Assembly (NCBI GenBank): GCA_036365145.1
Contig: JAEOAD010000012.1
Coordinates: 41,670,501-41,734,500, forward strand
Length of the DNA stretch: 64,000 nucleotides
DNA from: Orientallactaga sibirica
Taxonomy: Eukaryota > Chordata > Mammalia > Rodentia > Dipodidae
Reading direction: 5' to 3'
This document shows positions 23,110-34,040 of the stretch, one piece after another. How positions within the stretch are numbered: the stretch's first letter is position 1; every line of letters starts with the position of its first letter. A model generated the notes under the pieces. The model saw only the letters and a program-made list of their open reading frames with translations, searched no databases and had not been told where the DNA came from. The position numbers and the translations under genes were made by a program.

Positions 23110-23475
23110 CAAATAAAATATTTTTTAAAAACCTAACTTCTTCAACACCTCATATTCCCTCCAATATAGTTTTTAGTTATTTTGTTTTCTGTTTTCCCTG
23201 GTTAGAATATAAAGCCAGGGAGAACACAGGTTTGTCTGCTTTGTTCCCAAGCATCTAGAATAATGGGTAGCACACAATGAAGGAACATTGAATTGCAATT
23301 GTATGCTTTACACCAGGAGCTCCTCTGAAGCCCGGACCTGTCTTACCTCTTTGTTAGCTTAGATGGCTTGGAGTCTTGTCCGTAGCTGAATGTGAGGGTG
23401 ATGCATGGGGAATCACTATGGTACTAGGAATTTTTGCCCTGCATGATATCTGAATACCTTAAAAGGTGATTTTTT

Positions 23476-23530
23476 TTTAAGGTAGGGTCTCACTCTTTTG
23501 AGACTCTGCCTCAAAAACAAACAAACAAAC
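23476..23530. mobile_element. B1 remnant with inverted end
   Basis: AAGGTAGGGTCTCACTC (reverse B1 3' end) is followed directly by GAGACTCTGCCTCAAAAACA (forward B1 3' end): two B1 ends tail-outward with both bodies missing. Confidence 0.5.
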
Positions 23531-23777
23531 AAAACATACCTAGGACCTTTTTAGTTCCTGAAATTCTATTATTTATTGGGATTCCTTCCGGTGAGCTCTA
23601 CTGTTAAAGTAAGTTTGAAATTACAGTTGAAATCAAAGACAAGGGAAGGAAAGAAGTGCAAAGATAGAGCTGAGGGCATGGCACAGTCATTTTGGGGAGT
23701 TTATGAACTGATAACTTCACCCCACTCCCAGAAATATTGGCCAGGCCAGAAATTGAATGTAAATATATTCTTTAATT

Positions 23778-23946
23778 CTTTTTTGTTTGTTTGTTTGTTT
23801 TGTTTTTTTAGAGGTAGGCTCTCACTCTACGCCAGGCCGACCTGGAATTCACTATGTAGTCTCAGGGTGACCTTGAACTCACAATAATCCTCCTACCTCT
23901 TCCTCCTGAGTGCTGGGATTAAAGGTGTGCACCACCACGGCCTGGC
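23778..23946 (-). mobile_element. B1 SINE
   Basis: Reverse full-length copy; TTCTTTAATTCTTT lies on both sides as target duplication. Confidence 0.92.
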
Positions 23947-25493
23947 TCTTTAATTCTTTAGATGGTCCTTAAATGTACCTGAGACTGAGAACAACCGGAA
24001 TGGGTAATCCTTGAGAAACAACATGGCTACAATATAAGACAAAAACTTATCTGGTGAGAGAAGGAGGATGGTCCCAACAATTGCTTAAGGCCCTTTTTAA
24101 CGAGTAAGGGGCCATCGGCAGTCACTGTTAATGGTTTTTTTGTTGTCATAATCAGAAATTGGATCCAGACACTTGAGAGGACATAGGAGCAAGACCACAC
24201 ACTAAATGGTTACTTTATGGGACACGAATAACAACTAAAAAGATACAAAACCCATTCTTCTTCCTTGAAGCTTTTTAAAAGGTTAATTATCAACCAGTTC
24301 TTTCAACCTTTAAATTACTTTCTGAGAGTAAATTAGAAAGAGGGCACGAATTCTATTAGGAGATTGTTGTACTCCTGTAGATTAATTCTCTTTATTAAAT
24401 GGTACCCTGTTGTTCATTTTTCACCACAAAAAGGGTAACTTAATCCTGGTTCTGAGCTTGCATATTGAGCAATTCTGGATAAGTGCATGGAGAATGATAA
24501 CCGTTCTAACAGCCACAAGCCAATACAGAGAAACATTCATTCTTGGAATGCAATTTCAAATTCATACAGTAAAATAACATATCAAAAGGAGAATGTATGT
24601 TTCATGGTGTTGTATTATTACTCCTAAGGGAAATTTTCAACATCCCATTATTCCACAGAGACTCAAGATAAACATGTGTAACTGGTACTACCTGAGGCAT
24701 GCTAATAAATTTACCTATATTTGACCTGCTTAATGATAAGTATTGTTAATTGAGGGTTGCATCTCAGCTTTTAATACTCTTTATGAAGAATACATTTCAA
24801 TTATAAAAACTCCCCATATAAAGAAGGATGTGTTGTAATCCAGTTCTTTGAAATGAGTAAAGCAATTTCCACTGAATATATTACAAGGATTTTTTTTTTT
24901 TTTTGCTTCAAACTAACTGGTTCTTGCAAATAAATTTGATGAAATGGTACACTCTAAGAATTGCTATTTAAATCCCCAAACAAAAGCATTAAATGAAAGT
25001 TGATTTTAGCAGGGATGGATGTTTCATGATTTCTTCCACAAGTGCCTACACTGTTTATTTTGTCTTGATTTGTCTTCCCCGATATGTTTTATCTCATGCT
25101 TAGCTGATTACAAGTGAGAAGGGGGGATGTAAATGTGTTTGCTATTGGCAATTTAGCATTAATTGTAATACTTTGTAAACCAAATTACAATCTGTCATTT
25201 CCAGTCAAATTGTGAAGTACTGTAATTGTATTTTAGAGTTCTACTGCCATTGATTATAGCTACCTCATTTGTGTTTTAATATACCATGACGAATTTGTGA
25301 ATGAAAATACAATCTTGTAACAAGCCAAGAAACAAGTATTGTTTTTTTAAATATATAACAGCAACAAAATCATTTTGTAACAAATTAAAAAAGGAGATAG
25401 TAAAATGGTAAAGAAGATTTATATAAGGATGTAAAAGTCACAAAAGACTCCAATTATTTGGTAATACATAAAAAAGTGAGCCATACATTTTAA
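23947..25493. other. SINE-free AT-rich island
   Basis: About 1.55 kb with no SINE, LINE or simple repeat apart from a T14 run near 24890, in a region where SINEs otherwise occur every few hundred bases. No open frame of note. It is the best candidate in the intergenic part for conserved non-coding sequence. Confidence 0.5.
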
Positions 25494-25513
25494 AATTTAT
25501 TTATTTATTTATT

Positions 25514-25547
<34 letters not shown>

Positions 25548-25702
25548 ATATGAGCATGCCAGGGCCTCTTGCCCCTGCAAACAAACTCCAGATGCATGAA
25601 ACACTTCTTGCATCTGGCTTTACATAGGAACTGGGAAATCAAACCTGGGCAGAAAAGCTTTGCAAGCAAGTGCCTTTAGTGGCTGAGCCATCTCCTCACT
25701 TC
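25494..25702 (-). mobile_element. DIP SINE
   Basis: Reverse copy with GA tract 25516-25545; first of three reverse DIPs in tandem. Confidence 0.87.
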
Positions 25703-25721
25703 AAACAATACAGTAAAAAAA

Positions 25722-25919
25722 TATTTTATTTTTATATTTATTTATTTATTTATTAGAGAGAGAGAGAGAATATGAGCACACCAGGGCCTCTAGCCACTGC
25801 AAACAAACTCCAGATGCATGCACCACCATGTGCATCTGGTTTATGTGGGGTCTGGGGAATTGAACTTGAGTCTAGGCTTTGCAGGCAAGTGCCTTAACTG
25901 ATAGGCCATTTTTCCAGCC
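25722..25919 (-). mobile_element. DIP SINE
   Basis: Reverse copy, second of the tandem series. Confidence 0.88.
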
Positions 25920-26203
<284 letters not shown>

Positions 26204-26212
26204 AAACATACA

Positions 26213-26342
26213 TTTTTATTTTTGAGGTAGTGTCTTGCTCTAGCTCAGGCTAGAGTATCTGGGTAGCCTCAAACTCACTGCAGTCCTCCTACCTCTGCCT
26301 CTCAAGTGCTGGGATTAAAGGTGTATGCCACCATGCCCTGCT
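26213..26342 (-). mobile_element. B1 SINE with internal deletion
   Basis: Reverse copy; the central CTGGAATTCACTATGTAGTC is mostly replaced by TAGAGTATCTGG. GAAA(C/T)(A/G)TACATTTTT flanks form the target duplication. Confidence 0.86.
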
Positions 26343-26579
26343 GAAATGTACATTTTTGAAAACATTTTAAAACCAAACATTGCAAGATACTTTCTAAATT
26401 AACATTATTTTAAAATCTATTCATATGCATACAAATTGCTTTAGAGGATTCATTTGAATTGCCATATAATATTCGGGAGTTTATTTATTCATTTCTTTCC
26501 ATGGTAGTCATTCTGACTGTTTATAACGAAATTTCTTTTCCTCTCTCCCTCCCTGCCTTTCTTTCTTCTTTTTTTATGT

Positions 26580-26765
26580 TTATTTTTTCAGTTCTAGAGG
26601 TTGAAACCAAGGACTTGTGCATGGCAGGTAAATACTCTGAGTGAGGGTGTCCTTATGTTGTCCAGATTGGCCTTAAACTCATCTTGGAGCCCAGGCAGTT
26701 TCCATATTTATGACCCTCCTGCCTCAGCCTGCTGAATAGCTAGGATTATAGGCCTATGCTACTAG
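26580..26765 (-). mobile_element. B4-like SINE (ID + B1)
   Basis: An old reverse element whose left part resembles a diverged ID tRNA-derived unit and whose right part resembles B1 (GCCTTAAACTCATCTTGGAG ... TAGGATTATAGGCC). Rodent B4 is such a fusion. Confidence 0.5.
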
Positions 26766-27565
26766 GGTCCATCTGCAATGAAGATTCTTCTGTATCATTC
26801 TTCACACAGGAAGCAGGTCACTGAGGAACGTATTTAGACATGATTTCTAGGTTGTACAGTATGCACATCTTGTATTTTATATTGCCAATTTGCTTCTAAA
26901 AATGGCTCTAACAACTTATATTCCTATTAGAAGTATAATTCATCTCTCTATTTTAGCAGGATTTAAATTTTTTCCTATTTGATGGATAAGAAATGGTGTA
27001 CCATTTTGAGTTTAATTATCCTTTGCCTAGTCACTAATGTGTTTGAACATATTTTCATGCATTTATTGGCATTTGGACTTCTGTGACTTGTCTATGTTCT
27101 TTTCTCATTTTTCTGTTGCATTGTCTGCCTGTATTTTTAATAGTCTTTTTATAAATTCTGGGTACTAATCCTTTGTTGGTTATGAATATTGCAATTCTGC
27201 ATTCATTGGTTCAAGTCATTTATTGTGCTTGTACTGTTTGACAGCACTGATTTAGGTACTGGGACAGGGCAATTAACACAAAGCAAATAGACAAAATCCT
27301 AATGAAAGACTGTAGGCAAATAGAAATACAAGATGTGAGATAAATGGTATGAGGAGAAATGAGGTGACAGTCTGTTGTAAGCTGTAAACAGGACAGTTCC
27401 CTCAGAGGTTGTGACATTCCTGCAGAATATGCTGAGAGATCAAGTTATTCTACCTCAGGGAAGTGGCTCCTATGTGGAAGAAACATCAGGTTTCAGGGCA
27501 AGAGTTGGGACCATATTTGACTAAGGAGAGAGCAAGGCCATTATGGCCTCCCCCCCCCCCCGCTT

Positions 27566-27799
27566 TTTTAAAAAAATTATTTTAGAGGGAGTGAACGAGA
27601 GAGAGACAGAGAGAATTGGTGCGCCAGGGCCTCAGCCACTGCACTCAAACTCCGGATACTTGTGCCACCTAGTGGGCATGTGCAACCTTGCACTTGTCTC
27701 ATCTGTGTGCATCTGGCTAATATGAGATCTGGAGAGTAGAACATGGGTCCATAGGCTTTGCAGGCAAATGTCTTAACTGCTAAGAAATCTTTCCAGCTC
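27566..27799 (-). mobile_element. DIP SINE, variant body
   Basis: Reverse copy beginning at a C11 run; shares the GCATGTGCAACCTTGCAC segment with 22896-23109. Confidence 0.86.
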
Positions 27800-27837
27800 C
27801 CTATCATGGCTTTTGATTACTGAATTGGAGATGAACT

Positions 27838-27992
27838 TTTTTTGGGGGGGGGGTTTCAAGGTAGGATCTCCCAGTAGCACAGGCTGGCTTGGAATTCACT
27901 CTGTATTCTCAGGGTGGCCTCAAACTCTTGGTGATCCTCCTACCTCTGCCTCCTGAGTACTGGGATTAAAGGCATGCACCACTACACCCACT
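27838..27992 (-). mobile_element. B1 SINE
   Basis: Reverse copy with a G9 run next to its tail; GGAGATGAACTTTT/AGAGATGAATTTT marks the target duplication. Confidence 0.87.
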
Positions 27993-28110
27993 GTAGAGAT
28001 GAATTTTGAGAGGAAGATTATGTACAGCCATTCCAGGGAACCAGAAGACACAGGAGGAAACCCCAGAAAAATTTGCTATAGTTTGGGAGAGAAAACAGAA
28101 CAGACAAGCT

Positions 28111-28551
28111 GTAATCTTTGCAGCTGCTGGGCAGAGCAGTGTGGAAGGGAGGAGAGAGTGATAGGCTTTCCGAGTTAGAAGTCAGAAATAAGCAGGTTCA
28201 GCAGTGGAAGTCTGTGTGCAACTATACTGCAGATGGGACCTTTGTGGAACATATTTCATTAGAGGACAGTTGCTGTACTTGTTTCTCTTATTCCCCAGAT
28301 ATGTTAGATTTCCTTTCACCTTTCTGCCTTAGGCTGGACTTCTGTAAGCTCTTTTATTCAAGAGGGGTCTATCATCAAAGGAGGACCCTAGCCTCATCCG
28401 GACATGAGAGACGACTGTTGTCTGCATGTGTGAAGGTTGTTCCTGACCAGGCTGTTTGTACTCAGTATTATTGACTATTGACCATGCAGAGGCCAATGTA
28501 TTGGTAGTCACATATCCCAAATCATGTCTGGAAAAGAGAAGGCTTCAAAGT
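28111..28551. other. Unique stretch with an open frame of 118 codons
   Basis: No repeat recognised. The + strand frame 28118-28474 has no recognisable domain, no supporting promoter and no relation to a family I know; I do not call it a gene. Confidence 0.3.
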
Positions 28552-28766
28552 GGGCTGGAGAGATGGCTTAGTGGTTGAGGTGCATGCCTACGATGCCAAA
28601 GGACCTAGGTTCGATTCCCCAGGATCCACACAAGCCAGATGCACAAGGTGGCACATGTGTCTGGAGTTCGTTTGCAGCAGCTGGAGGCCCTCTCATGCCC
28701 ATTCTCTCTCTATCTGCCTCTCTCTCTCTCTCAAACAAGTAAATAAAAATGAAATATTTAAAAGGG
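28552..28766 (+). mobile_element. DIP SINE
   Basis: Forward copy, first of two in the same orientation. Confidence 0.9.
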
Positions 28767-28769
28767 AGA

Positions 28770-28983
28770 AGGGGCTGGAAGGATGGCTTAGCGGTTAAGG
28801 TGTTCGCCTACAAAGCCAAAGTACCCAGGTTCGGTTTCCCAGGACCCACATTAGCCAGATGCACAAGGGGACGCAAGTGTCTGGAGTTCATTTGCAGTGG
28901 ATGGAGGCCCTGGCATGCCCATTCTCTCTCCCCCTCCCTCTCTCTGTATCAAATAAATAAATAAAAATAAAATATTAAAAAAG
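28770..28983 (+). mobile_element. DIP SINE
   Basis: Forward copy; AAAGGGAGAAGG before and AAAAAGGGAGAAGG after is the shared target duplication. Confidence 0.92.
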
Positions 28984-29011
28984 GGAGAAGGCTACAGAGG
29001 GTCCTTTTTCT

Positions 29012-29024
29012 TTTTAAAGATTTT

Positions 29025-29067
<43 letters not shown>

Positions 29068-29195
29068 TTTGACAGAATGGGCACAGAGGGCCTCTAAGAG
29101 ACAGAATGGGCTTACCGTGGGACCTGAAGAATCAAACAAGGATCCTTAGGCTTTTCAGGCAAACTCCTTAACCGCTAAGCCATCTCTCCAGCCCC
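29012..29195 (-). mobile_element. DIP SINE with expanded TTTA tail
   Basis: Reverse copy; (TTTA)n at 29027-29068 is its tail, and part of the body is missing. CAGAGGGTC flanks both sides. Confidence 0.85.
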
Positions 29196-29323
29196 AGAGG
29201 GTCGCTTTTCATTTCCTTTCTGTCTAACATCCTTTCAAGTGTGATAGCAAGTCCTTAGATATTTTTGAGCAAAGGAATAAGGCTTGTAATATATTTTAGG
29301 AGGACCACTCTGACCATGAGTGA

Positions 29324-29762
29324 TGTATTAGTCAGGGTTCTCTAGAGGAACAGAATGGACAGAATGAATTGTATTAAAAGGGCATTTATTGGATTAGCTA
29401 CACAGTCCAGCAATAGCAGGTTGCAGGTCCGAGAGGAAACCCGGTAGCTGCTTCACGAGGCTGGAGGCCTCAGCAGTCCCAATCCGGCACTAACATCCTC
29501 TTCAGTCCACCCTGGTCTTCAGTCCACACTGCAGACCAAGCAGCAGGTCCAAGCAGAAAACACCAAGCAGCTATTTTTGCAGCCAGGTGGGAGAGAGAGA
29601 GCCTTTCTTCCCAGAGCTCCTTTTATCAATATATTTTAGGCCCACTCTGGGCCGCCCACTCTGGGGACCATGATTCTTCCTTTGTTAATCCTTCCTAGAG
29701 GCAGCCTCAAGTAGGAATGTCTTTCCTAAACAAATCAAGTTGACACAAACTTAACCATCACA
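29324..29762 (-). mobile_element. Candidate solo LTR (MaLR/ERVL-like)
   Basis: Begins TGTATTAGTCAGGG and ends AACCATCACA, the TG...CA ends of an LTR, with AGTGA before and GGTGA after (4 of 5 bases, ERVL/MaLR insertions duplicate 5). ATTTATTGG at 29386 is a reversed AATAAA, suggesting - orientation. It lies in L2-derived sequence. Assignment is structural; the family is not certain. Confidence 0.55.
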
Positions 29763-29849
29763 GGTGACAAGTAGACTTTAGGGAAGCAAAGCTGAAAACA
29801 AGGCAGAACAATATGAGAGGAATACATCTAGGATTTTGGCCTAAGCAGT

Positions 29850-30489
29850 CAAGTGAATGTAGGTCTTACCAATATAACTTATTTCATCAATTTAAAGATG
29901 ACACACATATGTTCTCTGAAATTAGGAAGCAACTTATGAATGATGGTGTCTTACAAATCACTGTCAGATATTAATGTATTTTCATTGGCTATGTTCTCAT
30001 AAATATGCTCATAGTTGTTATATTGTCATCATTTCAAGTGAACTACTTAGATGGTTGGTATTACACATATTGATTCTATTTGACATTAATTTTTTCAGTT
30101 TATACTATGATTCATTTAAATCAAATTGTTTTAATTTCAAACAAATCAGCAAAGCAAACACAATATTATTGAAGTAAATATTTCATTTTGGAAGACTGTT
30201 CATAATTCCATATTTTCCCATAAAGCAACAGTTTAGGACTTTACAAGGATATAAACTGTAGTGCTTTTTAAAATACTGAGATATATGTCTATCACATGTC
30301 AAGGCACTGAAGGTGGAAAAATTGGCAAATTGCCTAGAAGAAAATGCCAAAATAATAAAAGGCATGTGATACTGATTTATATGTTATATAGAATTATCAT
30401 TAGATATTGAGTACTACTTAATTGGTAGCATTTTTCCTTACTAAACTTTTAAGTAAAATAATGATGAACCTTAAAAATTAATGACTTCA
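29850..30489. other. Unique AT-rich stretch
   Basis: About 640 bases without recognised repeats or genes. Confidence 0.4.
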
Positions 30490-30652
30490 GCTGGGCGTGG
30501 TGGCACACACCTTTAATCTCAGCACTTGGGAGGCAGAGGTAGGAGGATTGCTGTGAGTTTGAGGCCAACCTGAGACTACATAGTGAATTCCAGGCAGCCT
30601 GGACTAGAGCAAGACCCTACCTCAAAAAAACAAAACTCACCCCCAAAATTAA
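30490..30652 (+). mobile_element. B1 SINE
   Basis: Forward copy; AAAATTAATG(A/G)CTTC on both sides is the target duplication. Confidence 0.92.
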
Positions 30653-30906
30653 TGGCTTCTCTCTTTCTATGTGAGGAAGGCATCTAGATGTTAAAACCTG
30701 GGTTTTTTTTTAAGCAACAGACAAATGGGGCTTTATTTTCTATCTAGCCTTTGAACCCCATAGGTATGAATGTGTGCAACTAGTATGGAATGAGCTTGCA
30801 TACCTATATTAAGTGTTTTGTAAAGATCATGGTTGCTGGAATTAAAGTCATGTATGCGCCATCACAGAAAAATATTAGCGACTTCTTAGAGTTGATAAGA
30901 TGTAGC

Positions 30907-30980
30907 CCATTTAGGAAGTTTTCAAGCAAGTGCCTTGAAGTGCTGAGCCATTTCTCCAGCTCTTCCATTTAGGAAGTTTT
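30907..30980. repeat. Target-site duplication pair around head-only DIP
   Basis: 16 identical bases at each edge (30907-30922, 30965-30980). Confidence 0.92.
30923..30964 (-). mobile_element. Head-only DIP insertion with 16-bp target duplication
   Basis: Only 42 bases are inserted: reversed, they read AGCTGGAGAAATGGCTCAGC and on to CACTTGCTTG, the first ~38 bases of a DIP, with no body and no A-tail. CCATTTAGGAAGTTTT at 30907-30922 and 30965-30980 is a perfect duplication, which shows this is a complete insertion and not a decayed long copy. Confidence 0.88.
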
Positions 30981-30999
30981 AAAAATGTGTAGATACTGA

Positions 31000-31440
31000 A
31001 GCCACAGGACTGGATAAGATTCCCTCAGGAGTAAAGATAGTTAGAGGAGAGATCCAAGATCTAATGTCTACAGCCATCCCGATCTTATTTGATCTTGGAA
31101 GCCAAGCAGGGTTGGGCCAGGTTAGTACTTGGATGGGAGAAGAGGTCTAAGATTGAGAACTGGGAAACTCTAGCATAAGGAGACTGGAAAAAAAAAAAAA
31201 GTCTACAGTAGAGACACTAAAAACACATGGTAGAGGAAAAGCAAGAACACTGTGATGACCTGGGAATGCAAGCAAAGAATGTTCTTAAAGGAGAAAGGAA
31301 TATTCAACAGGATCAAAGGCTACTGATCGGATTTAGAATTGGTCATAGAATGGGGTAATATGGAGAACTGGCCATTTAATTTGGTAACATGGAAATTATT
31401 TTGGATGGAGTTGACAAGAGTAATACCAAAGCTATAGCTT
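31000..31440 (-). mobile_element. L2 LINE, reverse-transcriptase region, antisense
   Basis: Reversed, this matches the L2/CR1 reverse-transcriptase region as I remember it: the DLSAAFDTVDH and VPQGSVLGP segments can be followed in decayed form (around 31330-31300 and 31160). Stops and shifts are many. A 5S rRNA copy interrupts it near 31066. It is probably the same antisense L2 that begins at 27190. Confidence 0.65.
31066..31140 (+). pseudogene. Truncated 5S rRNA pseudogene
   Basis: Starts at the exact 5' end of 5S rRNA (GTCTACAGCCAT), lacks about 15 bases after that, then continues GATCTTATTTGATCTTGGAA and on to TTAGTACTTGGATGGGAG, where it stops about 30 bases before the normal 3' end. The internal promoter region is largely kept, but there is no T-run terminator. 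AGAGATCCAAGATC (31048-31061) and AGAGGTCTAAGATT (31141-31154) differ by three transitions and are probably its old target duplication. Confidence 0.88.
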
Positions 31441-31939
31441 GAAGAGAGTATGGCAAAGCCCAGGTTTAATACCCAAGAAACCAGATCTTCTGAACTTCTA
31501 AATTTTAGACTTTGTTACCCCAAATCTTTCAAGGTTGAAATGTTCTCCAGAGATTATAAGTTTAGTTTTCTGTCTCTGAATTAGTCTGGAACCTGATTAG
31601 CTCAATCCAACCTCTTATATGATTTTTTTTTCTGGGCCTACTTCTGTTCATGTACTGTCACAATGATTATTCATTAAGGCTGTTTTGGAGACACACAGCA
31701 TTAATTTACACCAGCAGAAGATTCCTGCCTGAATTTTTTTTATGCTTAGGCCACATTCAAGGATATCAGTAAATATTAGGTAAAGAATAAGTAAATGAAA
31801 ATGCTGTACCTGACAGTTCTCTGTTCTTTGCATTCAGAGTGCATAAAGCATACAAATAAAAATAGAGCATGTTGTTCTGAGTAAAAGATAAGATGGTCTT
31901 TCAAAAGCCATGCCAGGCTTTTTTCTCTTTATAGACTGA
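31441..31939. other. Unique stretch
   Basis: About 500 bases without recognised repeats or genes. Confidence 0.35.
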
Positions 31940-32176
31940 TTTTTTTGTTTATTTTTATTTATTTATTTGAAAGTAACAGACAGACACAGAGAGAAACAGG
32001 CAGATAGATAGAGAGAGAATGGGTGCACCAGGGCTTCCAGCCACTGCAAACGAACTCCAGATGCATGTGCCACCTTGTGCATCTGGCTTACATGGGTCCT
32101 GGGGAATGTGGCCTTGAACCAGGGTCCTTAGGCTTCACAGGTAAGCGCTTAACCACCAAGCCATCTTCCAGCCCCT
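31940..32176 (-). mobile_element. DIP SINE
   Basis: Reverse copy; CTGATTT lies on both sides. Confidence 0.88.
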
Positions 32177-32179
32177 GAT

Positions 32180-32226
<47 letters not shown>

Positions 32227-32232
32227 TTTTTG
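32177..32232. repeat. (TTTA)n microsatellite
   Basis: About 13 units between a reverse DIP and an old reverse B1, probably grown from a SINE tail. Confidence 0.9.
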
Positions 32233-32313
32233 AGAAATAGTCTCACTGTGAAGCCCAGGCTAGCCTTTAGCTTATGTTTGTCAGCCTCCCAAGTATTGGA
32301 ATTACAGGCATCT
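32229..32313 (-). mobile_element. Old B1-type fragment
   Basis: GAGAAATAGTCTCACTGTGA ... CCTCCCAAGTATTGGAATTA, a diverged and shortened reverse copy. Confidence 0.55.
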
Positions 32314-32621
32314 TTTCTTGTTCTTAAACTAGTCCAATAGAGGTAAATATATTTTAACATTTAGGGGTTCACAGTAATGTTATCTCACTGATTGTCTCAG
32401 TGAGTCACTTTATCACTGCATCGTGGTTCTAAAATATGATTAGAATCCAGGGACATTGTTAATAGGGAACTGAAGGAAGTGAAGGGATATGAGTATTCAA
32501 ATGTCACATTAGTCGAATGACAATCTTCCTTTGGTAAACAAATGAAATATAAAAATGATATCATACTAAGGTCAGCACCCTCTAATTCCAAACACAGAAC
32601 TTTAATATCTACAGGAAAAGT

Positions 32622-32669
32622 TTTAAAAAATATTTTATTGATTTATTTATTTGACAGACAGAAAGAGGC

Positions 32670-32701
<32 letters not shown>

Positions 32702-32852
32702 TGGGTGTGACAGGGCCTCTAGCCACTGCAAAAGAAGTCCAGATGCATGCGCCCCCTTGTGCATCAGGCTTACGTGGGTCCTGGGGAATTGAACCTGGGT
32801 CCTTTGGCTTTGCAGGCTAGCACCTTAACCACTAAGCCATTCCTCCAGCCCT
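32622..32852 (-). mobile_element. DIP SINE
   Basis: Reverse copy with long GA tract; GGAAAAGTTTT/GGAAAAGGTTTTT flank it. Confidence 0.9.
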
Positions 32853-33339
32853 GGGAAAAGGTTTTTATACATAAATTACAAAGATTTACTTGGCTATATA
32901 CTTTGATGTACACTGAGTTGTATCACACAGTTTAGAGTTCCTGTACTCTATGTTCATATGGTTTCTCACTTTTATGAGATCTGAGATGTACCATGAAGTG
33001 AATCTGTGACGGAATATTTTACAAATCTTTACTTTTGCAGGGTTTCTCGCCCATGTGACTTCTCTGATGTACCAGTGTGCTGTCTGGCAGGAGGCCTTTC
33101 TCCATGTATCACACTGACAGTTTCGCACTTCTGAATCCGCTAATGTGCATGTGGAAATAACAAATGGCTACAGGTTTTCCTACTGGCAGGGTTTGTCACC
33201 TAGATGAGTTCTCTCAAGTGCAGTCAGCTGGTGCTTCTGCTAAAATATTCTTCCGCATACACTGCACTCATGTGACTTTTCACCTGAGTGAGTTCTTTGA
33301 TGTCTAGGGAGATGCAACTTGATACTAAAAGATTCCCTA

Positions 33340-33348
33340 CATTCTTTT

Positions 33349-33388
<40 letters not shown>

Positions 33389-33539
33389 TTTTTTTTTTTT
33401 TTTTTTTTTTTTTTGGTTTTTCGAGGCAGGGTCTCAGTGACCTGGAATTCACTATGTAGTCTCAGGGTAGCCTCAAACTCACAGCGATTCACCTACCTCT
33501 GCCTCCCAAGTGCTGGGAGTGCGCCACCATGCCCGGCTG
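33340..33539 (-). mobile_element. B1 SINE with (TTTC)n tail, inside pseudogene
   Basis: Reverse copy, part of the centre deleted. Its tail has grown to about ten TTTC units plus T28. Confidence 0.88.
33341..33416. repeat. (TTTC)n-T(n) microsatellite
   Basis: Tetranucleotide tract and T-run forming the tail of the B1 at 33340-33539. Confidence 0.93.
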
Positions 33540-33552
33540 GTTTCCTACATTC

Positions 33553-33781
33553 TTTTTTTTTTTTTTTTTTTTTTAAAGATTTTATTTTTATTTATTCATT
33601 AGTCAAGAGAGAGAGAGGGGAGAAACAGAGGGAGAATGAGCACGTCAGGGGCCTACTGCAAATGAACTCCAGACACATGTGCCACCACATACACCTGGCT
33701 TATGTGGGACCTGGAGAATCGAACCTGGGTCCTTAGGCTTCACAGGCACATGCCTTAACTGCTAAGCCATGTCTCCAGCCC
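33553..33781 (-). mobile_element. DIP SINE inside pseudogene
   Basis: Reverse copy; GGTTTCCTACATTCTT on both sides is its target duplication, which also overlaps that of the neighbouring B1. Confidence 0.92.
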
Positions 33782-34040
33782 TGGTTTCCTACATTCTTGA
33801 CATTCATAAGTGTTTCTCATCGGTGTAGATTCTCTCATGTGTGTAGAGGCTTAGGCTCTGCTTAAAACTTCTTCCATGTATAACACTCTCCTAGGGTTTC
33901 TCACTTGTGTGTGAGAGTTCTCTCATGCATATGAAGATGGGAATTCTGTTTGAAACTTTTCCCACTTACATTCCACTCATAGGGTCTCATCTGAGTGGGT
34001 TCTCTGATGTATAGTGAGATATGACTTGAGAATAAATGAC

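Larger units (their letters stand above)
27190..29323 (-). mobile_element. L2 LINE, 3' part, antisense
   Basis: Old L2 blocks at 27190-27545, about 28000-28110 and 29197-29323. The left edge resembles the reversed L2 3' end (TTATTGTGCTTGTACTGTTT), and 29250-29310 (TTTTGAGCAAAGGAATAAG ... AGGACCACTCTGACC) resembles a well-conserved L2 stretch. SINEs separate the blocks. Strongly diverged, as expected for an element active before placental radiation. Confidence 0.6.

Noticed and set aside
28118..28474. 118-codon frame in non-repeat sequence
   Set aside because: No domain, no start context or splice evidence; length is within chance for this much sequence.
31066..31140. Functional 5S rRNA gene
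   Set aside because: It lacks internal bases and the 3' end, and no T-run terminator follows.
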